Shown piece after piece: positions 49,276 through 57,218 of a DNA stretch of 64,000 bases; the first letter of the stretch is position 1; each line of letters starts with the position of its first letter. Location of the stretch: positions 62,001 to 126,000 of the IMG/VR virus record IMGVR_UViG_3300032053_005343. The stretch is one strand, 5' to 3'. Under the pieces are notes generated by a model. That model worked only from the letters and a program-made list of their open reading frames with translations. It ran no database searches and was not told the DNA's origin. This DNA is from a virus. A program made the position numbers and the translations under genes.

Positions 49276-49527
49276 TTAATATCCTCTTGGTAGAAACCAA
49301 ACTTCATTATATATCATTCTTTGTCCATCTTGGAGTTTTTCAATACCCTTAAAAAGAATACCATCGGCAGAAATAATAATGTCTAAAATATCCATTTCTA
49401 GTGTAAGACTATCTCCTGTAAAACAATATAATTTTTTATCATTACAACAAATATATCCTATATTTTTATTAGGATTTTTTATTTGCAAACCATCTATAGT
49501 TCTTTGAATGTAAAAATCTCCACGCAT
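49276..49527 (-). CDS. Hypothetical protein
   Basis: 83 residues, beta-rich (YICCNDKKLYCFTGDSLTLE, LDIIISADGILFKGIEKL). No family recognised. Between it and 49582 lie 54 bases with an unassigned G-rich frame (GGPKGPVSNYVCGRG, no start codon), maybe the remnant of another gene. Confidence 0.45.
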   Translation of the reverse strand: MRGDFYIQRTIDGLQIKNPNKNIGYICCNDKKLYCFTGDSLTLEMDILDIIISADGILFKGIEKLQDGQRMIYNEVWFLPRGY

Positions 49528-49581
49528 TTATCCTCTCCCACACACGTAATTAGATACTGGTCCCTTTGGGCCTCCAACATT

Positions 49582-49920
49582 TCATAAAATTATCTTTCTT
49601 TTATTGGATTTTACTTTAATAGGTTTGTTTTTAATTAATGGTTTAAAATATCCATATTGCTGTTGAACTATGTCGTTAAATTCTTCTATCCAATCAACAC
49701 CATCAACATTTTCTGTCCATCTTACTTTTACTCCACAAATAGTAATATCACCAAAAAAATCTCTTACTGGCGAACACACATCTATTGTAAAAGAATTATG
49801 AAACATTTCAAGAAATTCTCTTCTTTTTTCTTTTGATATAAAAATAACGTTTGGGTATTTACCATGCTTTGTTCTAAACTCATACATTGTTTTTCTTATG
49901 TCGTCAACATTATTAAACAT
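49582..49920 (-). CDS. Hypothetical protein
   Basis: 112 residues. FRTKHGKYPNVIFISKEKRR followed by FGDITICGVKVRWTENVDGV suggest an alpha/beta fold; a basic tail ends it (KVKSNKRKIIL). Its start overlaps the BrxL-like gene stop by 8 bases. Confidence 0.45.
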   Translation of the reverse strand: MFNNVDDIRKTMYEFRTKHGKYPNVIFISKEKRREFLEMFHNSFTIDVCSPVRDFFGDITICGVKVRWTENVDGVDWIEEFNDIVQQQYGYFKPLIKNKPIKVKSNKRKIIL

Positions 49921-51322
49921 TTATTTTATATCCAATTTGTGAATTTTTAAACTCTCCGGGACTAATAATTTTTAATTGGTCCAAAATTCTTTGTCGTAGA
50001 GAAATAGATAAATTCATAATCAACTCAAGTTCCTCGTTTAAGATAGTTTCAATTGTTCTATGAGGAAAAATAATTTTCAATAAACCTGACGCCAATTTTG
50101 TTAGAGCAATTTGATTTCTAAATCCTGTTTCTAAAAATTGAATCTTGGAATTAAGAACATAAGAATAATTCTTATCTCTCAATCTGTGAAAAATTTCAGA
50201 AAGATAGTCTGATGCAAACGCGTAATCTTGGGACAAAGAAGAAACAGAAATTTGTGGTAGTTTCCATCCAGGCAAGTATCCATGAAAACGATCCAAGAAA
50301 GCTCTGTCGTTTCTTATTTTTATAGGTAGCGGAACAAATAAATGTTGATACGTATTTTTAGGTTCATAGATTTTAAGATCACAATCAATATTACCTAAAA
50401 GTATGACTCCACAAGATGATGATAACTCCGTTTTGTCTCTCGAAAATTTTCCAGAATTTAAATAATCCTTGAGGGTATTGATTAATTCTTCGTTATTGAA
50501 CGATACGGAAGAAATTTCATCAAAAGCAAGAAAATCTTTATAACAGATTACGCCCGGAGATCTCCTTAGTTTATTATAAAAAAGACTCGCAATAGTAGGG
50601 TTGCTGCCCGATAAAACAAGACCGTATTGACTTAGGTTTCTAAAAAAATGAGTCTTGCTAGTGGCAACTGGCCCCAACTCAATTAAATTAACATTAGATT
50701 CTACAAATAAGATGAGACGACAAATATACAGTAGTTTTTGTTCTTGTGTTAGTCTTTCGGGATTAAAACCTATACTATTAATTAATAAATCAATCCATTC
50801 TTCTGTAGAAAACAATTTTCTTTTTTCAATATATTCATCCAAATTAATTTGAGTTATACTTAAAGGAACAAAGTCTATTATGACAAAAGGATAATTTTTC
50901 TTTTTTATTAGAGTGTTCGGATCATATGCAACAACTATATTTCCAAAACAACCCTCGGACAATAATTTGTCACCAAATTTTTCAAGCACGGTTCTATGTA
51001 TTCTAATATTATTATCTTCTAAAGAACTAATAGTTGCGAAATAGTCGTCTTTATTTTGGTCAAGTCGAACCTGGAGATGTCCCAAAAGATTATATCTTCC
51101 GATTTCTTTTATTCTAGATTTGATTAATTCTTTTTTAGAAGATTCTGCATAATTTTCTTCTAAGAGTTTTTGTATTTTCAATATACCTGTCTGTGGATTT
51201 TCGGAATCAACAAGTTGAGAAACAAGATAATCCGAAACAAAACTCGGAATTTGTCCAAACTTAACAGATATTTTTTTATCAATAATATATTCTTTTGGGA
51301 AGATTTCTAATATTTTATTCAT
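49913..51322 (-). CDS. BrxL-like AAA+ ATPase lacking the Lon protease domain
   Basis: 469 residues. From the N-terminus it follows the BREX protein BrxL: a helical N-domain (SFVSDYLVSQLVD, LLEENYAE), FVPLSITQINLDEY, FSTEEWIDLLINSIG, LILFVESNVNLIELGPVATSKTHF, VLSGSNPTIASLFYNKLRR, DFLAFDEISSVSF (Walker B), LKDYLNSGKFSRD, VILLGNIDCDL, FLDRFHGYLPGW. BrxL proteins are about 670-700 residues with a C-terminal Lon-type protease; this one stops before it. The Walker A is GPVATSKT, with two glycines changed. No other BREX gene is present. Confidence 0.8.
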   Translation of the reverse strand: MNKILEIFPKEYIIDKKISVKFGQIPSFVSDYLVSQLVDSENPQTGILKIQKLLEENYAESSKKELIKSRIKEIGRYNLLGHLQVRLDQNKDDYFATISSLEDNNIRIHRTVLEKFGDKLLSEGCFGNIVVAYDPNTLIKKKNYPFVIIDFVPLSITQINLDEYIEKRKLFSTEEWIDLLINSIGFNPERLTQEQKLLYICRLILFVESNVNLIELGPVATSKTHFFRNLSQYGLVLSGSNPTIASLFYNKLRRSPGVICYKDFLAFDEISSVSFNNEELINTLKDYLNSGKFSRDKTELSSSCGVILLGNIDCDLKIYEPKNTYQHLFVPLPIKIRNDRAFLDRFHGYLPGWKLPQISVSSLSQDYAFASDYLSEIFHRLRDKNYSYVLNSKIQFLETGFRNQIALTKLASGLLKIIFPHRTIETILNEELELIMNLSISLRQRILDQLKIISPGEFKNSQIGYKINV

Positions 51323-51809
51323 TTACATCTCCCCAATTTTTACCAGTTCTAATTTTAGAAATTGTTGATGGTGTTACTTTATATTTTTTTGCCAATTCCG
51401 TTCCTTTTAATTCCGATTTTTTTATTTCTATAACTTGAAATATTTTTAATTTATAATTACCAAAAGAAACCTTATGTTTAGTTCTATCTTGCGAATTTTC
51501 TTTTGGTGTTCCCCAACATAAGTTATCTAATCTATTATTTAATTTATATCCATCAATATGTCTACATTGCATTCCTAAAGGGCAAATACCAACAAATGTT
51601 TCTAAAACCAATCTGTGAACGGTATGTGATTTAATTTTACAATTTTTACTTAAATGAACAAATAAATATCCATATCTATCCTTACAAAGTTTTAAAATTT
51701 TAAACGGCTTAGCTTTATAATATTTATATAATCTTTTTATTTTTCCAAAATTTGAGGCTTCATATAATCCCCCGTATTTCGGAATATCTTTCCAAATCTC
51801 TTCTTCCAT
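51315..51809 (-). CDS. NUMOD4/HNH homing endonuclease
   Basis: 164 residues: NUMOD4 (EIWKDIPKYGGLYEASNFG), HRLVLETFVGICPLGM, HNH core (CRHIDGYKLNNRLDNLCW, ENSQDRTKH), C-terminal HTH (GTELAKKYKVTPSTISKI). HIDGY replaces HLDGN, with the final Asn lost, so its fitness is uncertain. Overlaps the start of the BrxL-like gene by 8 bases. Confidence 0.84.
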   Translation of the reverse strand: MEEEIWKDIPKYGGLYEASNFGKIKRLYKYYKAKPFKILKLCKDRYGYLFVHLSKNCKIKSHTVHRLVLETFVGICPLGMQCRHIDGYKLNNRLDNLCWGTPKENSQDRTKHKVSFGNYKLKIFQVIEIKKSELKGTELAKKYKVTPSTISKIRTGKNWGDVNE

Positions 51810-51820
51810 TAATTAATCTT

Positions 51821-52168
51821 TCAAAAATTTAAAATATTATTTCTAGCCAATGAATTGGAATCACCATCTATTATACGAGAATTCGGCGCAAAATTTTCTT
51901 CGTTTGCCCGACAAGAAATTATAGGAATATTGCCGTTCTGTAGACAATTAAAGTGTATGTAGAGTTCTTTTTGATCGTTTTCATACTCTAATCGCGCAAT
52001 CGTTTCATCGTGTTGTATTCTTTTTATTAATATTATTTTCGCTATTTTAGAGTCCTTAGAAATTTTATTTTTACAAATACAGCAAATTAAATTCATATAA
52101 ATTCTTGTCTCGCAAATCGGCATGTGAAGAGATATGATTTCATTGACTTTTGGTAGATAATAAAACAT
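51821..52168 (-). CDS. Hypothetical zinc-binding protein
   Basis: Up to 115 residues; the true start may be the ATG at 52096 (MNLICCICKNKISKDS). CCIC plus a later His-Cys (HFNCLQNG) suggests zinc binding. Ends 12 bases before the endonuclease gene. The interval 52169-52302 (134 bases) holds no convincing gene, promoter or terminator. Confidence 0.45.
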   Translation of the reverse strand: MFYYLPKVNEIISLHMPICETRIYMNLICCICKNKISKDSKIAKIILIKRIQHDETIARLEYENDQKELYIHFNCLQNGNIPIISCRANEENFAPNSRIIDGDSNSLARNNILNF

Positions 52169-52302
52169 AAACTACTATCTGTATAGTTCGTTTTCGTACT
52201 TTTGTTTCACAGAAAATTTGAGAATTCGTTAACCCTATATTTTATAACTATTTATGAATGAAAATTTTTTTGAGGAAGAGATTTGTGATTTAAATATTTA
52301 CT

Positions 52303-52824
52303 TTATTTTTTTAATCTAGGTTTAAATTTTCTTCTATTATTTGATTGCTCTTTCATCGTAGACCACTTACAATTTTCTTTGTAATAACCTTCGCTATTGT
52401 TTATTCTATCAATTGAATATTCTTTTCCAGGTCTTTCTCCCATATCTTCTAAGAAATTCTGAAATGATCCACCCATTTTAATATTCCATCTATCACAAAC
52501 GGTAATTCCGCGACCTCCGTAGTCTTGATGTCTTTTATAATTTGGATTATTGCATCTATTGAGCATATTAGTCCATGATCTATGTGTTATTGATTCTTTC
52601 CCAACCCTGCTGTGTCCGTGCTTTGTTGCATTTTTAATTTCTTTAAACAAACACCCACAACTTTGTGTTCGTCCAACGAGAAGACTATTTCCAATAATTG
52701 TTTTAATGTTTCCACAATTGCATTTACAAGACCACAGATATTGTCCATGTCTATTTTTACCCGATAGACCTATAACTAAAAGTCTTCCAAATTTTTGTCC
52801 AATTAAATCAATGAATTTTCCCAT
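52303..52824 (-). CDS. Zinc-ribbon HNH-like endonuclease without C-terminal HTH
   Basis: 173 residues: IGQKFGRLLVIGLSG, CKCNCGN, QSCGCL, WTNMLNRCNN, GSFQNFLEDMG, SIDRINNSEGYYKENCKWST and QSNNRRKF, then it stops at PRLKK without the GWSxExAL helix-turn-helix tail. A TATAAT hexamer ends 5 bases before the ATG on the minus strand without a fitting -35; read as chance in AT-rich DNA. Confidence 0.78.
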   Translation of the reverse strand: MGKFIDLIGQKFGRLLVIGLSGKNRHGQYLWSCKCNCGNIKTIIGNSLLVGRTQSCGCLFKEIKNATKHGHSRVGKESITHRSWTNMLNRCNNPNYKRHQDYGGRGITVCDRWNIKMGGSFQNFLEDMGERPGKEYSIDRINNSEGYYKENCKWSTMKEQSNNRRKFKPRLKK

Positions 52825-52870
52825 ACTATATTATACTATTTTTTATCAGATTTTTAATTAAATTTTTACT

Positions 52871-53038
52871 TTATTTTTCAACAATATCTGTTAGAGGAAC
52901 TAAAACATTGGCTCGGATATCAAGAATATTAACTAGGGCTTCCGAATCAAAGATTTCAAGAATTATTCCATCCGAACAGACACGTCCCCATTCTAGATCG
53001 TCTATGTCTACGTGAACAACGTCGTCTACCATCATCAT
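52871..53038 (-). CDS. Small acidic protein (55 aa)
   Basis: 55 residues from three consecutive ATGs with a strong AAAAGGAG upstream. Acidic start (MMMVDDVVHVDIDDLEW) and alternating hydrophobic pattern (ILEIFDSEALVNILDI). Clearly the gene that fills the 290-base interval between 52824 and 53115. Function unknown. Confidence 0.65.
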   Translation of the reverse strand: MMMVDDVVHVDIDDLEWGRVCSDGIILEIFDSEALVNILDIRANVLVPLTDIVEK

Positions 53039-53114
53039 TAGGTTTTCTCCTTTTAAAATCGGCTAGAGGTCTGTAAAAATCAATTTGGGTATACTTTAGG
53101 TGGTGAGTTTGGGC

Positions 53115-53744
53115 TTATTTTGTTCCATGTTTGAAATAGTAATGGCCGGTTTTAAATCCATTCATACTCTTTTTATTTTTTCCATTAATTTGGAATAATA
53201 AATAAAGATTAGGGTCTAATATTTTTAGCCACTTTCTTAAAGTAGGATCAGATATTTTAATAGTTTTTGATATTTCATACAAACTTTTATTTTCTTTTAC
53301 TAATACTCTAAGATTAGTCAATATATTTTTTATTATATTTTGTTTTGTCATATTTTGTAAGAATTTTTCACTCTTGCGAGTTAAACTCATTATTTGTCTT
53401 GTCTTTAATGAATGCTTCCTACCCGCCATCAACGCAAATGGATTTGTTGCAATATTAAAACCTATTTTGCCGTTACAACAATTAGTATTATCTAACCAGC
53501 ACTTTTCTTTTAGTAATAGTTGATTTGTATCGTTAATAGTTTCAATTATCTCAAATTTAAAATTTTTCTCCCCGTATTTATTCCAGCAATTTTGTAAATA
53601 TTTGTTGGGATGTTTATTGTGTTTCAAGAAACTAACATGATTCATTAATCTTTTATTTATATCAATAGTACTTCCTATATAGAATTTATTATTATTCAAA
53701 CACGTTATTTTATAAATACAGGAAGTTTTATTCTTCTTCGTCAT
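53115..53744 (-). CDS. GIY-YIG homing endonuclease
   Basis: 209 residues. CIYKITCLNNNKFYIGSTID, RLMNHVSFLKHNKHPNKYLQ, YGEKNFKFEIIET form the GIY-YIG domain; a shortened NUMOD3-like part (GRKHSLKTRQIMSL) and a C-terminal HTH (LYEISKTIKISDPTLRKWL) follow. Overlaps the phosphatase-ligase gene by 17 bases. Confidence 0.85.
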   Translation of the reverse strand: MTKKNKTSCIYKITCLNNNKFYIGSTIDINKRLMNHVSFLKHNKHPNKYLQNCWNKYGEKNFKFEIIETINDTNQLLLKEKCWLDNTNCCNGKIGFNIATNPFALMAGRKHSLKTRQIMSLTRKSEKFLQNMTKQNIIKNILTNLRVLVKENKSLYEISKTIKISDPTLRKWLKILDPNLYLLFQINGKNKKSMNGFKTGHYYFKHGTK

Positions 53745-55668
53745 TATTTATTTTTTCTTTTTTGAACATAGAAAAATTATATGTTTTAATATTTTGAAGA
53801 ATAATAGTTTTAAAAAAATTAGATTTGATAGGTTTATGATCCAGTAACGAAAAACACAAAGCCAGCTTTTCTCCAGAATATTTCTGTTTCATTAAAAGGG
53901 CAAAATCTTTTCTTGATAATTTTCTATTTTCTTCTACTAAGTTCGCTATGTGATTATACACATCGTTCGCTATTTGAGAAGCGGTACAGATAGAAGAAGC
54001 CGCCGGTACAATCACAACCCAAGTTTCATAATCAAAAGTTGATTGAAATTTGTTTTCAAAATCCCTGAAAGATGGTCTACCCCAACTCAGATATAGGTCT
54101 GTAATTGCTTCAGAATCAAGTTTAGATTTTAAAGCATGTAATATAAAATAATGGTCTGACTTAATTTTTACCAATTCTTGTTCATTATTCAATCTTATTA
54201 CGTATCCTTCAATTTCTTTTTCTGTTTTTAATTTTTCTATAAGATTAATTATTTCTGCATTATTTTTTAAACAAAAATATTCTGTGCAAGGCATCATATG
54301 ATCGTCATAAGTTGTTAAATCTTCTGTTATTTCTTCTAGTTGTTTCATTGTTAATAAAGAAAATTCATTTTCATACCATTTTGTATTTCTCTTAAAAGAT
54401 ACAGCGCCAACCAAATATATCTCTGGTTGATCATATTTTATTACAATCTGATTTTTTGGAGAAACCCATTCAAATAATAGAGATGTATCGGGATACATAG
54501 AGGCATGATTTAATTTTGGATATTTTTTAATAAACCCATCTATCTCATCTTTATTGTCAAGTCCAACCGTTAAAGATCCCCTTGTTCTCCATCCTACTAT
54601 TCCATCACGAACATATCTTATCAATAAGCTTCCGTCTATTTTTAGCGTAGCCATCAATCCTGTTTTATTGTCCAACAGATCTTGTTCAGAAACATTAAAA
54701 TCTCCGCACCCTTCTCCTATATTCATAAATTTTGGAAAACCAACGGAAATAACGTGGTCATTTCTATCTATATGCATCGACCTTAACCATCTTAGGTTGA
54801 AATCTTGCCATGCGTCATTTCCTACGCCAAACTCTGGACCTATTAGGGTTTCAAATTTTTCATTTGTCGATGTTTTAAATTGTTCTGGTATTTTCATGTC
54901 TTTTTTATATCCTTCTATTTCGACAATCTCATACTTATTATTTTGTATAATCATCGCTCTCAAAGTTCCTCCGTGACAACAACCACCATCCAAACAAAAC
55001 ACATTTGGGTTTGGTTGTACAATTGGTGAAACAATATGGCCCGACAGAACTGTGTATGTGCCGTCGAGAAAATCATACCAAATTCCTTTAGACTCATCAA
55101 AATAATTTTTTGGATCTATACCTCTAATATAGATACAAGTTTCTGGGGTTTGTTTGTCTATCGGATATTTGGCATCTACCCCTGCGTGGACGACATAACA
55201 TGGTTTATTATTTAAATCTGGTAGACGTATTATATGAGGAAGTGCGCCAAGATAAAGAGCTACTAATTGTTGAAAATATTCATGCGGAGATTTAATTTGA
55301 ATTTCATTTATTGTTGATTGCAGTGTTTTTCCTATCTTTACTTTATTACCAATTAAAGCTCTTTTTAATTTATCGTCGTGATTACCAGTTACAGAATAGA
55401 TATTGTGTTCTTGATGAGGATTGTCAGGCATAAAAAATCTTAGTACGTCTACAGAATTTGGGCCGCGATCACAAAGGTCTCCGCACGATATAATAATATC
55501 TGTTTCGTTATTATAATTACATTTTTGCAAAAGTTCTATCAATTGGTCGTAACAACCATGTATATCACCTATACATATAAATCTTCTATAATGTGTTCTT
55601 CCGGTTGACGAATATCTCCACCCTGTCGTTATTGATGATAAATCTAATATTTTAGCTAATTTTCTCAT
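53728..55668 (-). CDS. Metallophosphatase-RNA ligase fusion (Pnkp-like)
   Basis: 646 residues. Residues about 28-245 are a calcineurin-like phosphatase: ICIGDIHGCYDQLIELL (34-38), SCGDLCDRGPNS (63-69), VTGNHDD (95-98), HAGVDAKYP and LSGHIVSP. From about 265 there is a nucleotidyltransferase: LKIDGSLLIRY with the lysine of K-x-D-G (Lys343), LLFEWVSPKN, IEGYVIRLN and LVKIKSDHY, the ordered motifs of ATP-dependent RNA ligases. Together with the kinase gene at 55837 this reproduces the kinase-phosphatase-ligase content of bacterial Pnkp, split in two. Probable tRNA or RNA end repair. Confidence 0.85.
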   Translation of the reverse strand: MRKLAKILDLSSITTGWRYSSTGRTHYRRFICIGDIHGCYDQLIELLQKCNYNNETDIIISCGDLCDRGPNSVDVLRFFMPDNPHQEHNIYSVTGNHDDKLKRALIGNKVKIGKTLQSTINEIQIKSPHEYFQQLVALYLGALPHIIRLPDLNNKPCYVVHAGVDAKYPIDKQTPETCIYIRGIDPKNYFDESKGIWYDFLDGTYTVLSGHIVSPIVQPNPNVFCLDGGCCHGGTLRAMIIQNNKYEIVEIEGYKKDMKIPEQFKTSTNEKFETLIGPEFGVGNDAWQDFNLRWLRSMHIDRNDHVISVGFPKFMNIGEGCGDFNVSEQDLLDNKTGLMATLKIDGSLLIRYVRDGIVGWRTRGSLTVGLDNKDEIDGFIKKYPKLNHASMYPDTSLLFEWVSPKNQIVIKYDQPEIYLVGAVSFKRNTKWYENEFSLLTMKQLEEITEDLTTYDDHMMPCTEYFCLKNNAEIINLIEKLKTEKEIEGYVIRLNNEQELVKIKSDHYFILHALKSKLDSEAITDLYLSWGRPSFRDFENKFQSTFDYETWVVIVPAASSICTASQIANDVYNHIANLVEENRKLSRKDFALLMKQKYSGEKLALCFSLLDHKPIKSNFFKTIILQNIKTYNFSMFKKEKINNDEEE

Positions 55669-55862
55669 TATTTAATCATACTATATAAAAGAGTATTTAT
55701 TTTATCACACACATCTTGTGTTTGTGAAATTGCTCTAGATAAATTTTTAAGACGAATTTCTTTTTCGTCTTCTACGTATTGAGATAATTGACGTTGAAAT
55801 TCTTCTAATTTATCTTTTAATTTTTTCTCATAAGTTCTAAGTTTTTTGATTTCTTTGGTCAT
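55668..55862 (-). CDS. Small coiled-coil protein in the RNA-repair set
   Basis: 64 residues, coiled coil throughout (MTKEIKKLRTYEKKLKDKLE). Overlaps both the kinase (26 bases) and the phosphatase-ligase (1 base), so it is co-translated with both. Its start resembles the 56322 protein (KKLRTYEKKLK against KKLNTFNRKLQ). A bridging or structural role is guesswork. Confidence 0.5.
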   Translation of the reverse strand: MTKEIKKLRTYEKKLKDKLEEFQRQLSQYVEDEKEIRLKNLSRAISQTQDVCDKINTLLYSMIK

Positions 55863-56325
55863 TTTCTTCCCCCGTCTTAATTTCTGTCATATCGAAATTT
55901 TCCAAATCTCCTGGTTCTTCATATTTATCTTGAAAAAATTTTAGAACTTTCTTTTGTGTTTCATGATCATTATTTTTTATTGTTGGATGATTTTTTCTTT
56001 CTTTCATTCTTTTAAGACATATACTTTCTGGAGCAACGAAAAAATAATACATTATTTTATATCCAAATTTTTGTGCAGGTAGAACATATTGTAATCGTTG
56101 CTGGATAGAAAAGTTCATACGGTCAATTACGATAAGATCCATTCCCGATAAAAGTATTTCTAAAAATTTTCTATAGTGTCCTTTTCCAAAGTTGTCTTGT
56201 GAAATTCTAAAATAATTGTAAAGTGTGTGTTGGCAATAATAAGATTTTCCAGAACCAGGAGGTCCGATCAAAATCGCAAGTATTTTCTTATGGTGTTTTT
56301 TCTTTTCTTGTTTTAATTTTTTCAT
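55837..56325 (-). CDS. Polynucleotide kinase (AAA_33)
   Basis: 162 residues: basic N-terminus, Walker A AILIGPPGSGKSYYCQHTL, FRISQDNFGKGHYRKFL, LIVIDRMNFSIQQRLQYV, a helical lid with KRMKERKNHPTI. A 5'-OH kinase of the T4 Pnk type without its phosphatase domain, which is in the 53728 gene. Contrast with the 13422 protein, whose P-loop is altered. Confidence 0.82.
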   Translation of the reverse strand: MKKLKQEKKKHHKKILAILIGPPGSGKSYYCQHTLYNYFRISQDNFGKGHYRKFLEILLSGMDLIVIDRMNFSIQQRLQYVLPAQKFGYKIMYYFFVAPESICLKRMKERKNHPTIKNNDHETQKKVLKFFQDKYEEPGDLENFDMTEIKTGEENDQRNQKT

Positions 56326-56543
56326 AAAGGATTACAAACAGTATATCTTATCACATCTTCGCATAGTATATCTAAATTGTCCCAATATAAATCTATATCA
56401 TCCAATTCATCAGGGTCATCCTCAAAAACTTTGATATTTATATTTGTAATTTTTGTTAATCTTTTTGTTTCTTCGTTTATGTCTTTGGCCAATTTTTGTA
56501 ATTTTCTATTAAATGTATTTAATTTTTTAATCTGTCTTTTCAT
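56322..56543 (-). CDS. Small coiled-coil protein with acidic tail
   Basis: 73 residues: basic coiled coil (KKLNTFNRKLQKLAKDINEE) then an acidic stretch (EDDPDELDDIDLYWDNLDIL). Start and stop overlap neighbours (ATGA). Paralog-like to the 55668 protein in its N-terminus. Confidence 0.48.
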   Translation of the reverse strand: MKRQIKKLNTFNRKLQKLAKDINEETKRLTKITNINIKVFEDDPDELDDIDLYWDNLDILCEDVIRYTVCNPL

Positions 56544-57199
56544 TTTATTTTTTTTCTATATTTTTTAACTGGTGTTGTTAATGCCTTTTCTATTGACCAC
56601 CCAAGCCTATATAATCTGATCCATAATGTATTTGGATTAATATTATATTCTTTCGCCCAATCTATTAAAAATTGTGTTTTATTATTAAATGTTATTGGTC
56701 TATTCCAACGTTGATTTCTACGTTGCTCTTTTCTAGAAGACAGTTTCCAATTGTTAAAATCATAATTTCCATTATTATCTATTCTGTCTAACGTTAATCC
56801 TTTTGGTATTTCGCCAATATCTTCAAGAAAATTTTCAAACCCAGTTTTCTTGTTTAACCATCTTTCACAAACAGTTATTCCTCGTTCTCCATAATTTTTA
56901 TAATCTTTATTATTTTTATTAAAACATCTAGATTTCATATCTTGCCATGTTTTATATATTTTTGATTTTTTATTTCTTGCAAGACCATGCTTTAAATTTA
57001 ATCCATTTTTTATTTTTTCTTTATATAGACATCCACAACTCTTTGTATTCCCGCTCCTAAGACTATTTCCAGGAACAATTATTTCCTTGCCGCATTCACA
57101 CAAACAAGACCATGTTATGTGTCCATCTTTTGCATAACCAATTCTTTTCATAACTGTTAATCTACTAAATTTTAATCCTGTTAAATCAACAAATTTCAT
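56540..57199 (-). CDS. Zinc-ribbon/DRIDN-type HNH-like homing endonuclease
   Basis: 219 residues: GLKFSRLTVMKRIG, CLCECGK, KSCGCL, WQDMKSRCFN, GFENFLEDIG, LDRIDNNGNYDFNNWKLSS and QRRNQRWN, HTH with GWSIEKALTTPVKKYRKK. Contains the full set of blocks with Trp for the usual Cys at the core. Lies between RNA repair and DNA ligase. Confidence 0.82.
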   Translation of the reverse strand: MKFVDLTGLKFSRLTVMKRIGYAKDGHITWSCLCECGKEIIVPGNSLRSGNTKSCGCLYKEKIKNGLNLKHGLARNKKSKIYKTWQDMKSRCFNKNNKDYKNYGERGITVCERWLNKKTGFENFLEDIGEIPKGLTLDRIDNNGNYDFNNWKLSSRKEQRRNQRWNRPITFNNKTQFLIDWAKEYNINPNTLWIRLYRLGWSIEKALTTPVKKYRKKIK

Positions 57200-57218
57200 T
57201 CACGATATATCCTTCCTT

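Noticed and set aside
49913-51322. A BREX defence locus
   Set aside because: Only the BrxL-like gene is present; no PglX, PglZ, BrxA, BrxB or BrxC-like gene could be seen, and the nearby Dam is a small D12-class enzyme rather than a PglX.
52825-52860. TATAAT hexamer just ahead of the endonuclease at 52303
   Set aside because: Only 5 bases from the start codon and without a -35 hexamer; not a convincing promoter.
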